DNA from: Chitinophagaceae bacterium
GTDB taxonomy: Bacteria > Bacteroidota > Bacteroidia > Chitinophagales > Chitinophagaceae
Assembly (NCBI GenBank): GCA_025924755.1
Contig: JAICHT010000081.1
Span: forward strand, 1 to 12,665
Reading direction: 5' to 3'
Length of the DNA: 12,665 nt
Shown one piece after another: positions 6,312-12,665 of the stretch. Each line of letters begins with the position of its first letter. Positions within the stretch are counted from its first letter, which is position 1. A program made the position numbers and the translations under genes. The notes beneath the pieces are model-generated. The model was not told the DNA's origin. It was given only the letters and a program-made list of their open reading frames with translations, and searched no databases.

Positions 6312-7448
6312 TTAAGGAGCCGTTACTAGTTGTATAAACCGTTCCACCGCATACGTAGCTAATTGTCCGCCGGGGCCGTTTAACGTATAATCGCAGCCAT
6401 GCGTAGCCCAGGGTAATGTAAGTAGAAAATGCGGGATGCGATACCGGGTTAAAACTTTGCTTAACCGGGTGCTATGCCCATAAGCCACTAGCGGATCGTT
6501 TTGGCCATGAATCATTAATGTAGGAGGGGCTTGCGCCGTTACCAGCTCGATAGGCGAACTAAGGCTGTATTGCCTGGGTAGTTGCTGATATGTGCCTCCT
6601 AAATAAGTTTCCATCACCAGGCGGCTATTCATCACCAGCGGGCTGGCCGGGTTGCCATATCCCCATATCATATCAGCCGGACCGTAAAAATTTATTACTC
6701 CTTTCAGGCCCGGTTCTTTGCGGCTATAGGCCGCCGTTAGTGCCACCTGCGCGCCGGCCGACCGGCCGATCAATATAAAATTAGTAGTATCAATATGCAG
6801 GCTTGCTGCGGCCTTGCGCAAATAAGCTATAGCATCCCGCACATCTTCTACCGGCGCAGGAAAAGTAAAGGCAGGTGCCAGCCGGTAATTGATAGCGGCT
6901 ACGTGGTATCCTTTTTTTGCCAGATAACTATTGAGTTCTGGTAGTTGCAGGTTAGTGCCGCCCGCCCATGAGCCTCCGTGTACTATCACCACGCATGGCC
7001 GGTTACCTTCCTTTTGCGCAGCATAAAAATTAAGTGTAAGCGGGTGCACCGTATCGCTATTATATGCAAGGGTTTTATAGGCCACTTTTGTCGCTCCTAT
7101 ACCGGTAATCATCAGTGCCAGGTGAAAAGGCTTTTTATTGCTTTCAGCCGGAGCATCGACATTTGAAAAAGCAACATCTATCTTTTGGCGTAAATCACGT
7201 ACTATGCGATAAGCACCAATAATTGGTATTGCCAATAAGAAAAGAGAGAGGATACCCAGGCCTGTGGCAACAACGTAATAATTGCTACTCCCCGAACGCC
7301 AAAAAAGCAATAGGACTATAAGGCAGGCAAAAACCCAGGGAAACTCAGTAACGGCTATAGACAGGTACCATAGCCCATTAGTGGGCGCTTTAAATATGGC
7401 AAGTAATGAAAGTAAAAATAAAAGGAGCAGAAGTACCAATCGTATCAT
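6312..7448 (-). CDS. Membrane-anchored alpha/beta-hydrolase (esterase/lipase-like)
   Basis: The 378-residue product has three hydrophobic N-terminal segments (about 3-19, 28-50, 58-81) and then an alpha/beta-hydrolase domain from about residue 115. The oxyanion motif is HGGSW (157-161) and the nucleophile elbow is GRSAG with Ser230. Asp318 in HGQND and His350 in ATHG complete the triad. Together these place it in the hormone-sensitive-lipase/BD-FAE-like carboxylesterase group. It probably cleaves an ester of a membrane-related or acyl-sugar substrate, but this is inference. The three helices tether it to the inner membrane; which face holds the catalytic domain is unclear. ATG is at 7446-7448. 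A TACTTTTA element upstream (one base off TAnnTTTG) could be the -7 site. The SRPBCC gene lies downstream on the same strand. Confidence 0.85.
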   Translation of the reverse strand: MIRLVLLLLLFLLSLLAIFKAPTNGLWYLSIAVTEFPWVFACLIVLLLFWRSGSSNYYVVATGLGILSLFLLAIPIIGAYRIVRDLRQKIDVAFSNVDAPAESNKKPFHLALMITGIGATKVAYKTLAYNSDTVHPLTLNFYAAQKEGNRPCVVIVHGGSWAGGTNLQLPELNSYLAKKGYHVAAINYRLAPAFTFPAPVEDVRDAIAYLRKAAASLHIDTTNFILIGRSAGAQVALTAAYSRKEPGLKGVINFYGPADMIWGYGNPASPLVMNSRLVMETYLGGTYQQLPRQYSLSSPIELVTAQAPPTLMIHGQNDPLVAYGHSTRLSKVLTRYRIPHFLLTLPWATHGCDYTLNGPGGQLATYAVERFIQLVTAP

Positions 7449-7902
7449 AAAGTTGAAAGTGTTACGTTATTTGTTTTAGAAGCACTGATGCTGAACAGCT
7501 TTGCTAAAAGTAATATTATAACCTTTTGTGCAGTTTATCGCGTTTTAAAGTCCATCCGGATGTTTTCAATTTATATTGTAATAAAGATTCCTAAAGGCAC
7601 TTCCTGAAAGATTCAAAAAAAGATTATTTTCTTAGCAGGGAGCAACAAATAATAGGCACAAAATGTCTTATATTTGGTAAAGCTTGTTTTTCTTTTATTG
7701 TAGCTCCATCAGACCGGTTAGCCGATACTATATTGAAAGCCTTACACCACAAGCAGAACGCCGGAGAAGAACGAATAGCACACTATCATTAATTTTTATA
7801 AGGGATACGCATAAGCATGGAAAATAGCCGTTAAGCCTGGTTGGGTTAGATTAAAAGGTGAACCAGCATTTTCATTTTCTCAAACATAAAAAATTATGAT
7901 GT
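7449..7902. other. Divergent intergenic region with possible coding remnant
   Basis: This 454-base gap separates two divergent genes. On + there is a perfect -7 element TATATTTG at 7669-7676, but the gene it would serve starts 227 bases later and no good -33 element precedes it. The + frame from 7595 to 7792 is open for 65 codons without an ATG and contains FIVAPSDRLADTILKAL and KQNAGEERIAHYH, which looks protein-like. It could be a decayed gene end or chance. No RNA gene or strong hairpin is visible. Confidence 0.45.
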
Positions 7903-8337
7903 ATGAAAAAAGAACACACCTTTTTTGGAAGCCTGTTTGGCGCCAAAGACAGCCCCACAGAAGTGGGTAAACCCACCCCCGTTACCATCAGCTCCTATTC
8001 GCAGCCCCATGTGCTGCAACAAAGAATGCGGGAAGAAAAGCTAACGCATGGAGAAACCGTAACAGCCAACCTCTCGCCAGTGCGGTTGGAAAGCTCTTTC
8101 GGCAGGATGGTACTTTATTTTTGCCCTATGAAAACCATTGAAGTGCTGGAAACCATTAGCGCCGGTGATGGCGGCAACATCCCATCCGAAGCTAAGGTAG
8201 AAGGACTGACGGTGCCTGATGGTTATAAAGGCGGATATTATATGCTGAAAAATGTAACCCTTACCTCTAATGGTACGATGCAGGTAAAAGCGACAGAGGA
8301 AACTATTTGGGAATGTGTAAAATGCGATCAATATTAA
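7903..8337 (+). CDS. Unrecognised 144-residue protein
   Basis: I do not recognise this family. The protein starts KKEHTFFGSLFGAKDS, has no signal peptide and no membrane helix. It continues with a helix-prone part (HVLQQRMREEKL), strand-like segments (RMVLYF, GGYYMLKNVTLTS, TMQVKATEETIW) and ends in C138-x-x-C141 (ECVKCDQY), a possible metal or redox pair at the very C-terminus. Codon use and GC resemble the neighbouring chromosomal genes. ATG 7903 is the only in-frame start near the 5' end. The gene is followed by a strong terminator (8374-8407), so it is its own transcription unit. An Hsp20 remnant sits directly after that terminator, and the two need not be related. Confidence 0.75.
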   Translation: MKKEHTFFGSLFGAKDSPTEVGKPTPVTISSYSQPHVLQQRMREEKLTHGETVTANLSPVRLESSFGRMVLYFCPMKTIEVLETISAGDGGNIPSEAKVEGLTVPDGYKGGYYMLKNVTLTSNGTMQVKATEETIWECVKCDQY

Positions 8338-8373
8338 TCTTATAGTTTTCCGCGGAATCCATTCATCAAATGC

Positions 8374-8407
8374 AACCCCGTATGCCAGCAATGCATACGG
8401 GGTTTTT
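8374..8407 (+). terminator. Strong Rho-independent terminator
   Basis: A perfect 12-bp stem, AACCCCGTATGC with GCATACGGGGTT, encloses a 7-base loop (CAGCAAT) and is followed by TTTTTC. It lies 36 bases past the stop at 8337 and ends that gene's transcript. Confidence 0.9.
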
Positions 8408-8444
8408 CATTGCCGTTTTAGCGTGCTTGCTCTTACTTCCATAA

Positions 8445-8774
8445 TCTGTCCGGCGCAGTAAAAGGCGAAACACTACGGAAGCGGGCAACAGCCACTGCTA
8501 TCCGCTCTATGCAACGGGCCGCATCAAAGAACATTTTAAGATTGACGTGCAGGGCAGCGAATTGCAGATTTCGTATACGCCACCTGAAGGTTTTCCGCGT
8601 CCGGATTGGATATTGCGGGAATACAGCCGCGGTGGTTTCGTTCGCACGTTTACGCTCAACGAAACGGTTGATACCACTAATATTACAGCCAGGTACGAGG
8701 ATGGCGTACTGCACGTAACGATGCCGCTGATTCCGGGTAAGGAAGTTGCCAAACAGGAAGTAAAGGTGAGTTAG
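8445..8774 (+). pseudogene. N-terminally truncated small heat shock protein (Hsp20) remnant
   Basis: The open frame begins after a TAA (8442-8444) and has no ATG; the first usable start is a GTG at 8547, inside the core domain. From about 8500 the peptide reads LYATGRIKEHFKIDVQGSELQISY, the first strands of an alpha-crystallin domain. It continues with LREYSRGGFVRTFTLNETVD and ITARYEDGVLHVTMPL, the conserved A-x-x-x-D-G-V-L motif near the domain end, and then IPGKEV and a short tail. Intact Hsp20 proteins of about 140-150 residues carry an N-terminal arm before this domain; here it is missing or unreadable, and a terminator lies only about 40 bases before the open frame. A shortened protein from GTG 8547 (75 residues) would lack the first strands and probably not fold. 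Normal role: ATP-independent holdase chaperone in the cytoplasm. Confidence 0.65.
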
Positions 8775-8792
8775 TTGCACAATCAATTTTAT

Positions 8793-8830
8793 AAAAGGTG
8801 ATGGCAGATGTTGTCATCTTTTATATTTTA
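8793..8830 (+). terminator. Weak terminator after the Hsp20 remnant
   Basis: AAAAGGTGAT (8793-8802) pairs with GTCATCTTTT (8813-8822), with two wobble pairs and a 10-base loop, followed by TATATTTTA. It lies 19 bases after the stop at 8774. Confidence 0.45.
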
Positions 8831-8946
8831 GTTTGCAGACAAAGTATTGAACCACGATAAAGTCAGGTATCATATTACCATACCTCCTACAGCATTACAA
8901 CAACTGCACCCATTACTTAAAAATTCCATTCAATATGACAACCTTT

Positions 8947-9363
8947 TTAATGCGCCACTTTTATATAGCCCCATCCATCGCCTTGCTTCGAAACAATTTC
9001 ATAAATGCCATCGGGCACCGTATCCACATTAGTCAGTAACTGGCTTTTATCAATATTGTGATGCTTCATGGCAATAGCGCATACTTTAAAAGCTACATTC
9101 TTATTAGCGGTTAGCTCCTGCACCGATTGCGCTACCATAGACCGGTCTTTTACTACCATATCTAATGATTGTCCATATAGCACTACTTCCAAATGCGCAT
9201 TGGGGTCTGTGCTTGAAATTTCTTTAACCAGACGGATGACCGTTTTTTGGTCGGCGGTGTCTTTGCTGGTTATGTCAAAAACTACATTATAGAGGTGGCT
9301 TTGTGCAAAGGATAGTACAGCGCTGAGTAAGAGAACACCTACTAGTAGAACGTGCTGTTTCAT
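8947..9363 (-). CDS. Secreted DsrE-fold-like protein
   Basis: This 138-residue protein has a clear Sec signal peptide (hydrophobic core 5-18, AXA-like end at SFAQS, cleavage near residue 21). The mature part starts YNVVFDITSKD, has VIRLVKEI, LEVVLYGQSLDMVV and SVQEL, then VAFKVCAIAM with Cys95, and ends VPDGIYEIVSKQGDGWGYIKVAH. This pattern fits the DsrE/DsrF-like fold, where the Cys in the fourth strand region lies at the position of the sulfur-carrying Cys of DsrE. The location would be periplasmic or outer-membrane side, so a role in sulfur transfer is only a possibility. ATG 9361-9363. The gene diverges from the Tat-exported protein at 9561 across 197 bases, and the two proteins share several motifs. 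Confidence 0.75.
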   Translation of the reverse strand: MKQHVLLVGVLLLSAVLSFAQSHLYNVVFDITSKDTADQKTVIRLVKEISSTDPNAHLEVVLYGQSLDMVVKDRSMVAQSVQELTANKNVAFKVCAIAMKHHNIDKSQLLTNVDTVPDGIYEIVSKQGDGWGYIKVAH

Positions 9364-9560
9364 AATAAAAAGTTTAGCTATAAAAATTACAATTTTTTCT
9401 CTTAAAAAACTAATATGCTTCCCTCGTTAGCCATTGCCAGCAAAGGATTACAGCCTAATGCCAAGCATATCACCCTTTTATGAAGCAGCCTGCAAATCCC
9501 TTTTCTTTTATGTAACTTTATAAGGACAGCTTTTAAATTTATTAACCAAAACAAATTATT

Positions 9561-10262
9561 ATGAAAGACAATGCACAACGCTCCGCCAGCCGGCGGCATT
9601 TCTTAGGCACACTTGCCACGGGGGCTGCTACTATGGGGCTCTCTACTTTAGCTCCGCCTTTACCCGCAAGCGCTAAAAGCATTTCCGAACATCTTAATCA
9701 CCCTGACGACCCCGACGCCTGGTTCAGCAAAATAAAAGGAAAGCACCGGATCGTATTTGATGTAACAAAACCCAATGATATTCTGCCTTTTGCATGGCCT
9801 CGGGTTTTTTTGCTCACCAATGAAAGTACCGGCACTCCTGCAAAAGATAATAATGTGGTAGTGGTACTGCGCCATGAGAGTATACCATACGCTATGGAAG
9901 ACCGGCTTTGGGCAAAGTATAAATTTGGAGAAGTATTTAAAATTAACGATCCCGCCACTAAAACGCCCCTTGTTCGTAATCCGTTTTGGAAACCCAAACC
10001 CGGCGAATTTAAAGTGCCCGGTATTGGCGAGGTAGCTATTGGCATTAACGAGCTGCAGGACAGCGGGGTGATGTTCTGCGTCTGCAATGTAGCCTTAACG
10101 GTATCCAGTGCAACAATAGCACAGGGCATAAACGCAAACGCAGCCGATGTGCTGGCCGATTTTAAAGCCGGTTTGCTTCCGGGCGTTGAGTTAATGCCTT
10201 CAGGAATATGGGCGGTAGGCCGTGCACAGGAACATGGCTGCGCTTATTGCTTCGCCGGATAG
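9561..10262 (+). CDS. Tat-exported protein with DsrE-like domain
   Basis: The 233-residue protein begins with a twin-arginine signal: S10-R11-R12-H-F-L followed by a hydrophobic stretch (to about 32) and a cleavage-type end at PASAKS. The mature part has HRIVFDVTKPND (62-73), NVVVVLRHESIPYAM (98-112), a long inserted segment with VRNPFWKPKPG, then INELQDSGVMFCVC (162-175) and a tail LMPSGIWAVGRAQEHGCAYCFAG. These strands match the divergent neighbour: FDVT with FDIT, the Cys of the fourth strand, and MPSGIW with VPDGIY. It also has CxC (173, 175) and CxxC (227, 230), suitable for metal or redox binding. Tat export would suggest folding, perhaps with a cofactor, before transport to the periplasm. 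A TAACTTTA element (9513-9520) is a possible -7 site. Function unknown. Confidence 0.75.
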   Translation: MKDNAQRSASRRHFLGTLATGAATMGLSTLAPPLPASAKSISEHLNHPDDPDAWFSKIKGKHRIVFDVTKPNDILPFAWPRVFLLTNESTGTPAKDNNVVVVLRHESIPYAMEDRLWAKYKFGEVFKINDPATKTPLVRNPFWKPKPGEFKVPGIGEVAIGINELQDSGVMFCVCNVALTVSSATIAQGINANAADVLADFKAGLLPGVELMPSGIWAVGRAQEHGCAYCFAG

Positions 10263-10597
10263 CAGTCACTAAAAGATTGGGTTGATTTATTGAAGAAAAA
10301 GGGCTTGCACCATTACCTTCAATTTAATCGCTGATTGTTTGCTTCTTATTATCGATCCAATCAATTTGTACAAGTCTTTTGAAAATTTTACTGCCAGGTT
10401 TCCGCCCTTTATAACAGCCTATCATTTTACTATGCGTATATTATTTAGCGAAGGTTAAACCTTGACCGGTTTGCTACAAGTATATCTTTTGTGAAATACG
10501 GCTACTAATATGTAAGTAAATTTACTATCTAAAATTTCCCATCTGCTAAGTGGTATAAGCGAAGTTGAAAGTAAAAAGGCATTAGCTGGATTCCATT
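10263..10597. other. Convergent intergenic region
   Basis: A 335-base gap between two convergent genes. No open frame of interest and no clear hairpin with a T-tract were found for either neighbour. The only notable sites are a perfect 12-bp palindrome AGTAAATTTACT at 10515-10526 and AAGGTTAAACCTT near 10450-10462. Neither lies upstream of a gene, so an operator role is not indicated. Confidence 0.5.
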
Positions 10598-11092
10598 TTA
10601 TTTAGCAGCATTGGCATATCGTATAATCAAATCAATCATGGCGCTGTTTTCCTGGATAATAGCATGGTCTAACGGGCTCTTTCCTCTTGCATCTCTTATA
10701 TCAATATCAGCGCCTTTTTGCAGCAATAGTTCGGCTATTTGGAGATGGCCAAACGTAGCCGCAAACGTGAGTGCTGTTGCACCGCTCTCGTTGCGTTGAT
10801 TCACATCTGCACCGGCATCAATAAGCTTTTCAGCAATTTCTTTATATCCCCGGAAACACACACCCATCAGCGCCGTATTACCGGCTACGTCGCCAGATTC
10901 TATTTTAGCCCCTTTTTGTAAAAGAAAATCGGCTATTTCCGGATGATTGTTATATACGGCGAGTATCAAAGGTGTAAAGCCTTTATAATCTGCTGCATGA
11001 ATAATATCAGGATTAATCTGATATAGCTTCTCTACCTGCGCTATATTACCGCTGCGACACGCATCAAATATATCGGCTTCCCTATCTGCCAT
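10598..11092 (-). CDS. Ankyrin-repeat protein
   Basis: The 164-residue protein is made almost wholly of ankyrin repeats: a degenerate first repeat (6-35, ADIFDACRSGNIAQVEKL), then GFTPLILAVYNNHPEIADFLLQ (about 38-59), GNTALMGVCFRGYKEIAEKLI (71-91), GATALTFAATFGHLQIAELLL (104-124) and a closing GKSPLDHAIIQENSAMIDLI (137-156). The signature TPL/TAL and AD(V/I)N-type loops are present. Such domains bind other proteins; the partner is unknown. ATG 11090-11092 was chosen over upstream TTG codons because the first repeat starts right after it, and a perfect -7 element TATCTTTG ends 20 bases before it. No signal peptide is visible, so it is cytoplasmic. It lies 85 bases downstream of the cupin gene on the same strand but appears to have its own promoter. 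Confidence 0.85.
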   Translation of the reverse strand: MADREADIFDACRSGNIAQVEKLYQINPDIIHAADYKGFTPLILAVYNNHPEIADFLLQKGAKIESGDVAGNTALMGVCFRGYKEIAEKLIDAGADVNQRNESGATALTFAATFGHLQIAELLLQKGADIDIRDARGKSPLDHAIIQENSAMIDLIIRYANAAK

Positions 11093-11112
11093 AGTGCTAC
11101 GCTTTAAGCCGG

Positions 11113-11120
11113 CAAAGATA
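11113..11120 (-). promoter_or_regulatory. -7 element TATCTTTG for the ankyrin gene
   Basis: Perfect TAnnTTTG on the minus strand, 20 bases before the ATG at 11092. The -33 region is only TTCA at the expected spacing, so strength is uncertain. It lies just past the stop of the cupin gene (11178), giving the ankyrin gene a separate start point. Confidence 0.5.
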
Positions 11121-11177
11121 AAGTCCTGCGTTTGTATTGATGAAGAGATCAGCCTTTTTATATCATTAAAAAGAAGG

Positions 11178-11834
11178 TTATTTAAACTCCAGCACTGCAA
11201 AGCGGGCAGGCAGTGTATTTTTAATAGCAATGGTAATAGGGTGATTGGCCGGAATAAATAGAAGGTCGCCTTTTTTATGAAACAGCTTTTGATTGACGAT
11301 GGCCTCGGTGTCTGTTAAACCCACTATTAAAAGAGGCGCCTTCCTTTCCTTTATATTAAAATCAGAACCGGGATTTATGGATAGCATATAACCTCTTACC
11401 GGCTGTTCGTCAAACAAAAGGCGCATACCCGCTTGCGTTAGTGGCACCTCAATTTTACCAGGGTTCTTATTTAATATCTCCACATCCATTACATGAAATT
11501 CTGCCGTGTCGCTGTTCCATACCCGGTGAATGCGTGGCTGATGGTAGAAGCCGGTAAAGTATACATCCGTATCGCCGATTATTTTATTATCATTGGGATC
11601 TTGGCTCCTTACTTCCGAACCGGATTTTACATGCGACAGTGTAATAAAAACAGACGCCGTCTTATGGACATGAAAAAGAGACGTATCGCCGGGTTGCAGG
11701 TGCACATCCAGCACCCGCACATACTTATTTTCAAAAACATTGTGATGCCGTGGCTCCTTGCTAACGGGTATCTGCGCGGCAGTATAAAGATGGAAGGATA
11801 GTAATGAAACGATGAATGCAAAAAGCTTTTTCAT
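11178..11834 (-). CDS. Secreted cupin-fold protein
   Basis: The 218-residue product has a Sec signal peptide (about 1-20, ending YTAAQ) and a beta-rich mature part. The first cupin motif is seen as LQPGDTSLFHVHKTASVFITL (46-66, shortened here to its key residues G49, H55, H57), and H104 and H114 may complete a metal site. The second half (NPGSDFNIKERKAPLLIVGL, then KKGDLLFIPANHPITI with a G-D and P-A-N-H) looks like a second cupin barrel, making a bicupin layout. Cupins range from dioxygenases and isomerases to sugar-binding proteins, so no reaction can be assigned. Export suggests periplasmic work. ATG 11832-11834. The upstream gap is AT-rich and no convincing promoter was found. Confidence 0.75.
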   Translation of the reverse strand: MKKLFAFIVSLLSFHLYTAAQIPVSKEPRHHNVFENKYVRVLDVHLQPGDTSLFHVHKTASVFITLSHVKSGSEVRSQDPNDNKIIGDTDVYFTGFYHQPRIHRVWNSDTAEFHVMDVEILNKNPGKIEVPLTQAGMRLLFDEQPVRGYMLSINPGSDFNIKERKAPLLIVGLTDTEAIVNQKLFHKKGDLLFIPANHPITIAIKNTLPARFAVLEFK

Positions 11835-11959
11835 TAACGCGGTTTAGGAGTAAATTACAATATATCTGGTAATATTTCAATTACAACTCTTTATAAATAT
11901 TATAGTATAAAGAACAGAAGTATCGTTGTGCAAAAGGCCAATAGTAACAATTACCTCTC

Positions 11960-11968
11960 TTATCCACA
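11960..11968 (+). promoter_or_regulatory. Single consensus DnaA-box 9-mer
   Basis: TTATCCACA matches the DnaA-box consensus exactly and lies between the cupin and helicase genes. One box is not an origin, and no further boxes or AT-rich repeats are near. Chance occurrence of any given 9-mer in a window of this size is not rare. Confidence 0.2.
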
Positions 11969-11995
11969 CTACTAAATTTTATAGCATTTCCCTCC

Positions 11996-12003
11996 TACCT
12001 TTG
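11996..12003 (+). promoter_or_regulatory. -7 element TACCTTTG directly before the helicase gene
   Basis: A perfect TAnnTTTG ends only four bases before the ATG at 12008. At the usual distance transcription would begin at or just inside the start codon, meaning a leaderless mRNA, unless this match is by chance. No TTTG is present at the -33 spacing. Confidence 0.4.
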
Positions 12004-12007
12004 AGCT

Positions 12008-12665
12008 ATGTCATTTCAACGTGAAAAGCTGCTGAAAAAATTTGAGGAAGAATACAACCGCCTGAATAAGGAACAACGCCAGGCAGTAGACCAGACAGAA
12101 GGCCCGGTGATGGTAATTGCCGGCCCTGGCACTGGTAAAACACAAATACTCAGTGCCCGTATTGGTAAAATATTACTGAGCGATGCCCAGGCCGAGCCAC
12201 ATAATATTCTGTGCCTTACCTATACCGATGCCGGCGTAATAGCCATGCGCCGCAGGCTGGCAGCTTTCATTGGCCCGGATGCGTACAAAGTAGCCATCTA
12301 TACCTTTCATGCGTTTTGCAACGAGGTTATTCAGGACAACCTTTCACTTTTTGAAAAAACTGCGCTAGATCCCATATCCGATTTGGAACGTATTGAACTA
12401 TTAAAAGAACTTATTGACGCGTTTCCGAAAGAGCATCCGCTGAAACGCTTTCGGGGCGACGTGTATTTTGAAATGAGTGCGCTGCAATCACTTTTTAGCT
12501 TAATGAAAAAGGAAGGCTGGCAGCCCGGTTTTATATGCCAGAAAGTAGACGAGTATCTGAACGATCTGCCTAACCGCGAAGAATACATCTGCAAGCGGGC
12601 CACCAAAGATTTTAAAAAAGGAGACATCCGCTGGGACAAGATTGAAGAGCAAAAAGAAAAAATGG
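12008..12665 (+). CDS. Superfamily 1 UvrD/AddA-type ATP-dependent helicase, N-terminal part
   Basis: The first 219 codons are visible and the gene runs off the window end. The Q motif LNKEQRQAV (19-27) is followed by VMVIAGPGTGKTQIL, whose Walker A is AGPGTGKT (38-45, Lys44 for ATP). Motif Ia is LTYTDAGVIAMRRRL (70-84) and Ib is IYTFHAFCNEVI (97-108). A helical 1B-type domain follows. This places it among UvrD/PcrA/Rep and AddA helicases that move on single-stranded DNA in repair or recombination. Bacteroidota members with this N-terminus are often over 1000 residues and may carry a C-terminal PD-(D/E)XK nuclease, which cannot be tested here. ATG 12008 fits the start of the Q-motif region. 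Cytoplasmic. High GC and codon use resemble the other chromosomal genes. Confidence 0.9.
   Translation, partial: MSFQREKLLKKFEEEYNRLNKEQRQAVDQTEGPVMVIAGPGTGKTQILSARIGKILLSDAQAEPHNILCLTYTDAGVIAMRRRLAAFIGPDAYKVAIYTFHAFCNEVIQDNLSLFEKTALDPISDLERIELLKELIDAFPKEHPLKRFRGDVYFEMSALQSLFSLMKKEGWQPGFICQKVDEYLNDLPNREEYICKRATKDFKKGDIRWDKIEEQKEKM

Noticed and set aside
6590..7479. Three plus-strand open frames opposite the alpha/beta-hydrolase
   Set aside because: Antisense to a gene with an intact catalytic triad; no motifs of their own.
8041..8786. Minus-strand open frames across the unrecognised gene and the Hsp20 remnant
   Set aside because: One crosses the strong terminator hairpin, and all are antisense to better sequence.
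8847..9032. 61-codon + frame before and over the end of the DsrE-like gene
   Set aside because: Much of it is antisense to the conserved tail of that gene, and its own peptide shows no motif.
9660..10129. Two minus-strand open frames within the Tat-exported gene
   Set aside because: Shadows of the + gene that has a clear twin-arginine signal.
11493..11801. 102-codon + frame opposite the cupin gene
   Set aside because: Antisense to a gene with signal peptide and cupin motif; composition is not protein-like.
11960..11968. Replication origin around the DnaA-box match
   Set aside because: A single box without neighbours, AT-rich unwinding repeats or origin-linked genes is not enough.
12331..12639. 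102-codon minus frame opposite the helicase gene
   Set aside because: Ser/Arg-rich shadow of the helicase reading frame.

Overview
The window looks like chromosomal DNA of a Bacteroidota species, most likely of the Chitinophagaceae type. The evidence is a type IX secretion (T9SS) C-terminal sorting domain, several copies of the Bacteroidota promoter -7 element TAnnTTTG, little use of Shine-Dalgarno sites, and lipid- and sugar-related household genes typical of that phylum. Species cannot be named from the sequence alone.

Left part (1-3640) is a variable, eroding region that ends at a tRNA-Arg(CCT) gene. It holds the 3' remnant of a large secreted T9SS protein with a Cys/Asp-rich calcium-binding-type motif. 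Next comes an intact phospholipase-D-fold (HKD) protein with its own promoter and terminator. About 0.5 kb of very AT-rich DNA without a gene follows, then a membrane-anchored coiled-coil protein whose reading frame is broken twice, with a 42-codon ORF overlapping its 3' end. The 3' end of the tRNA faces this AT-rich stretch, the usual geometry for an island integrated at a tRNA, but no att repeat or integrase is visible here.

Middle part (3717-7448) returns to higher GC and ordinary chromosomal genes: a cytoplasmic GH-A clan (GH1-like) glycosidase homologue and a two-helix membrane protein with TPR repeats, both on +. On - are an SRPBCC ligand-binding protein and a membrane-anchored alpha/beta-hydrolase that may share a transcript.

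Right part (7449-12665) contains an unrecognised 144-residue protein with a strong terminator, directly followed by an N-terminally truncated Hsp20 remnant. Then comes a divergent pair of exported DsrE-fold-like proteins, one with a Sec signal and one with a Tat signal. These are followed by an ankyrin-repeat protein and a secreted double-cupin protein on -, and finally the first 219 codons of a UvrD/AddA-type superfamily 1 helicase on +, cut by the window edge.

I see no complete CRISPR array, transposase, phage module or clearly recognisable new defence system. The observations most worth checking are the double-frameshift gene next to the tRNA, the PLD protein with a ligand-poor zinc-ribbon-like tail, the divergent DsrE-like pair, and the Hsp20 remnant fused behind a terminator.
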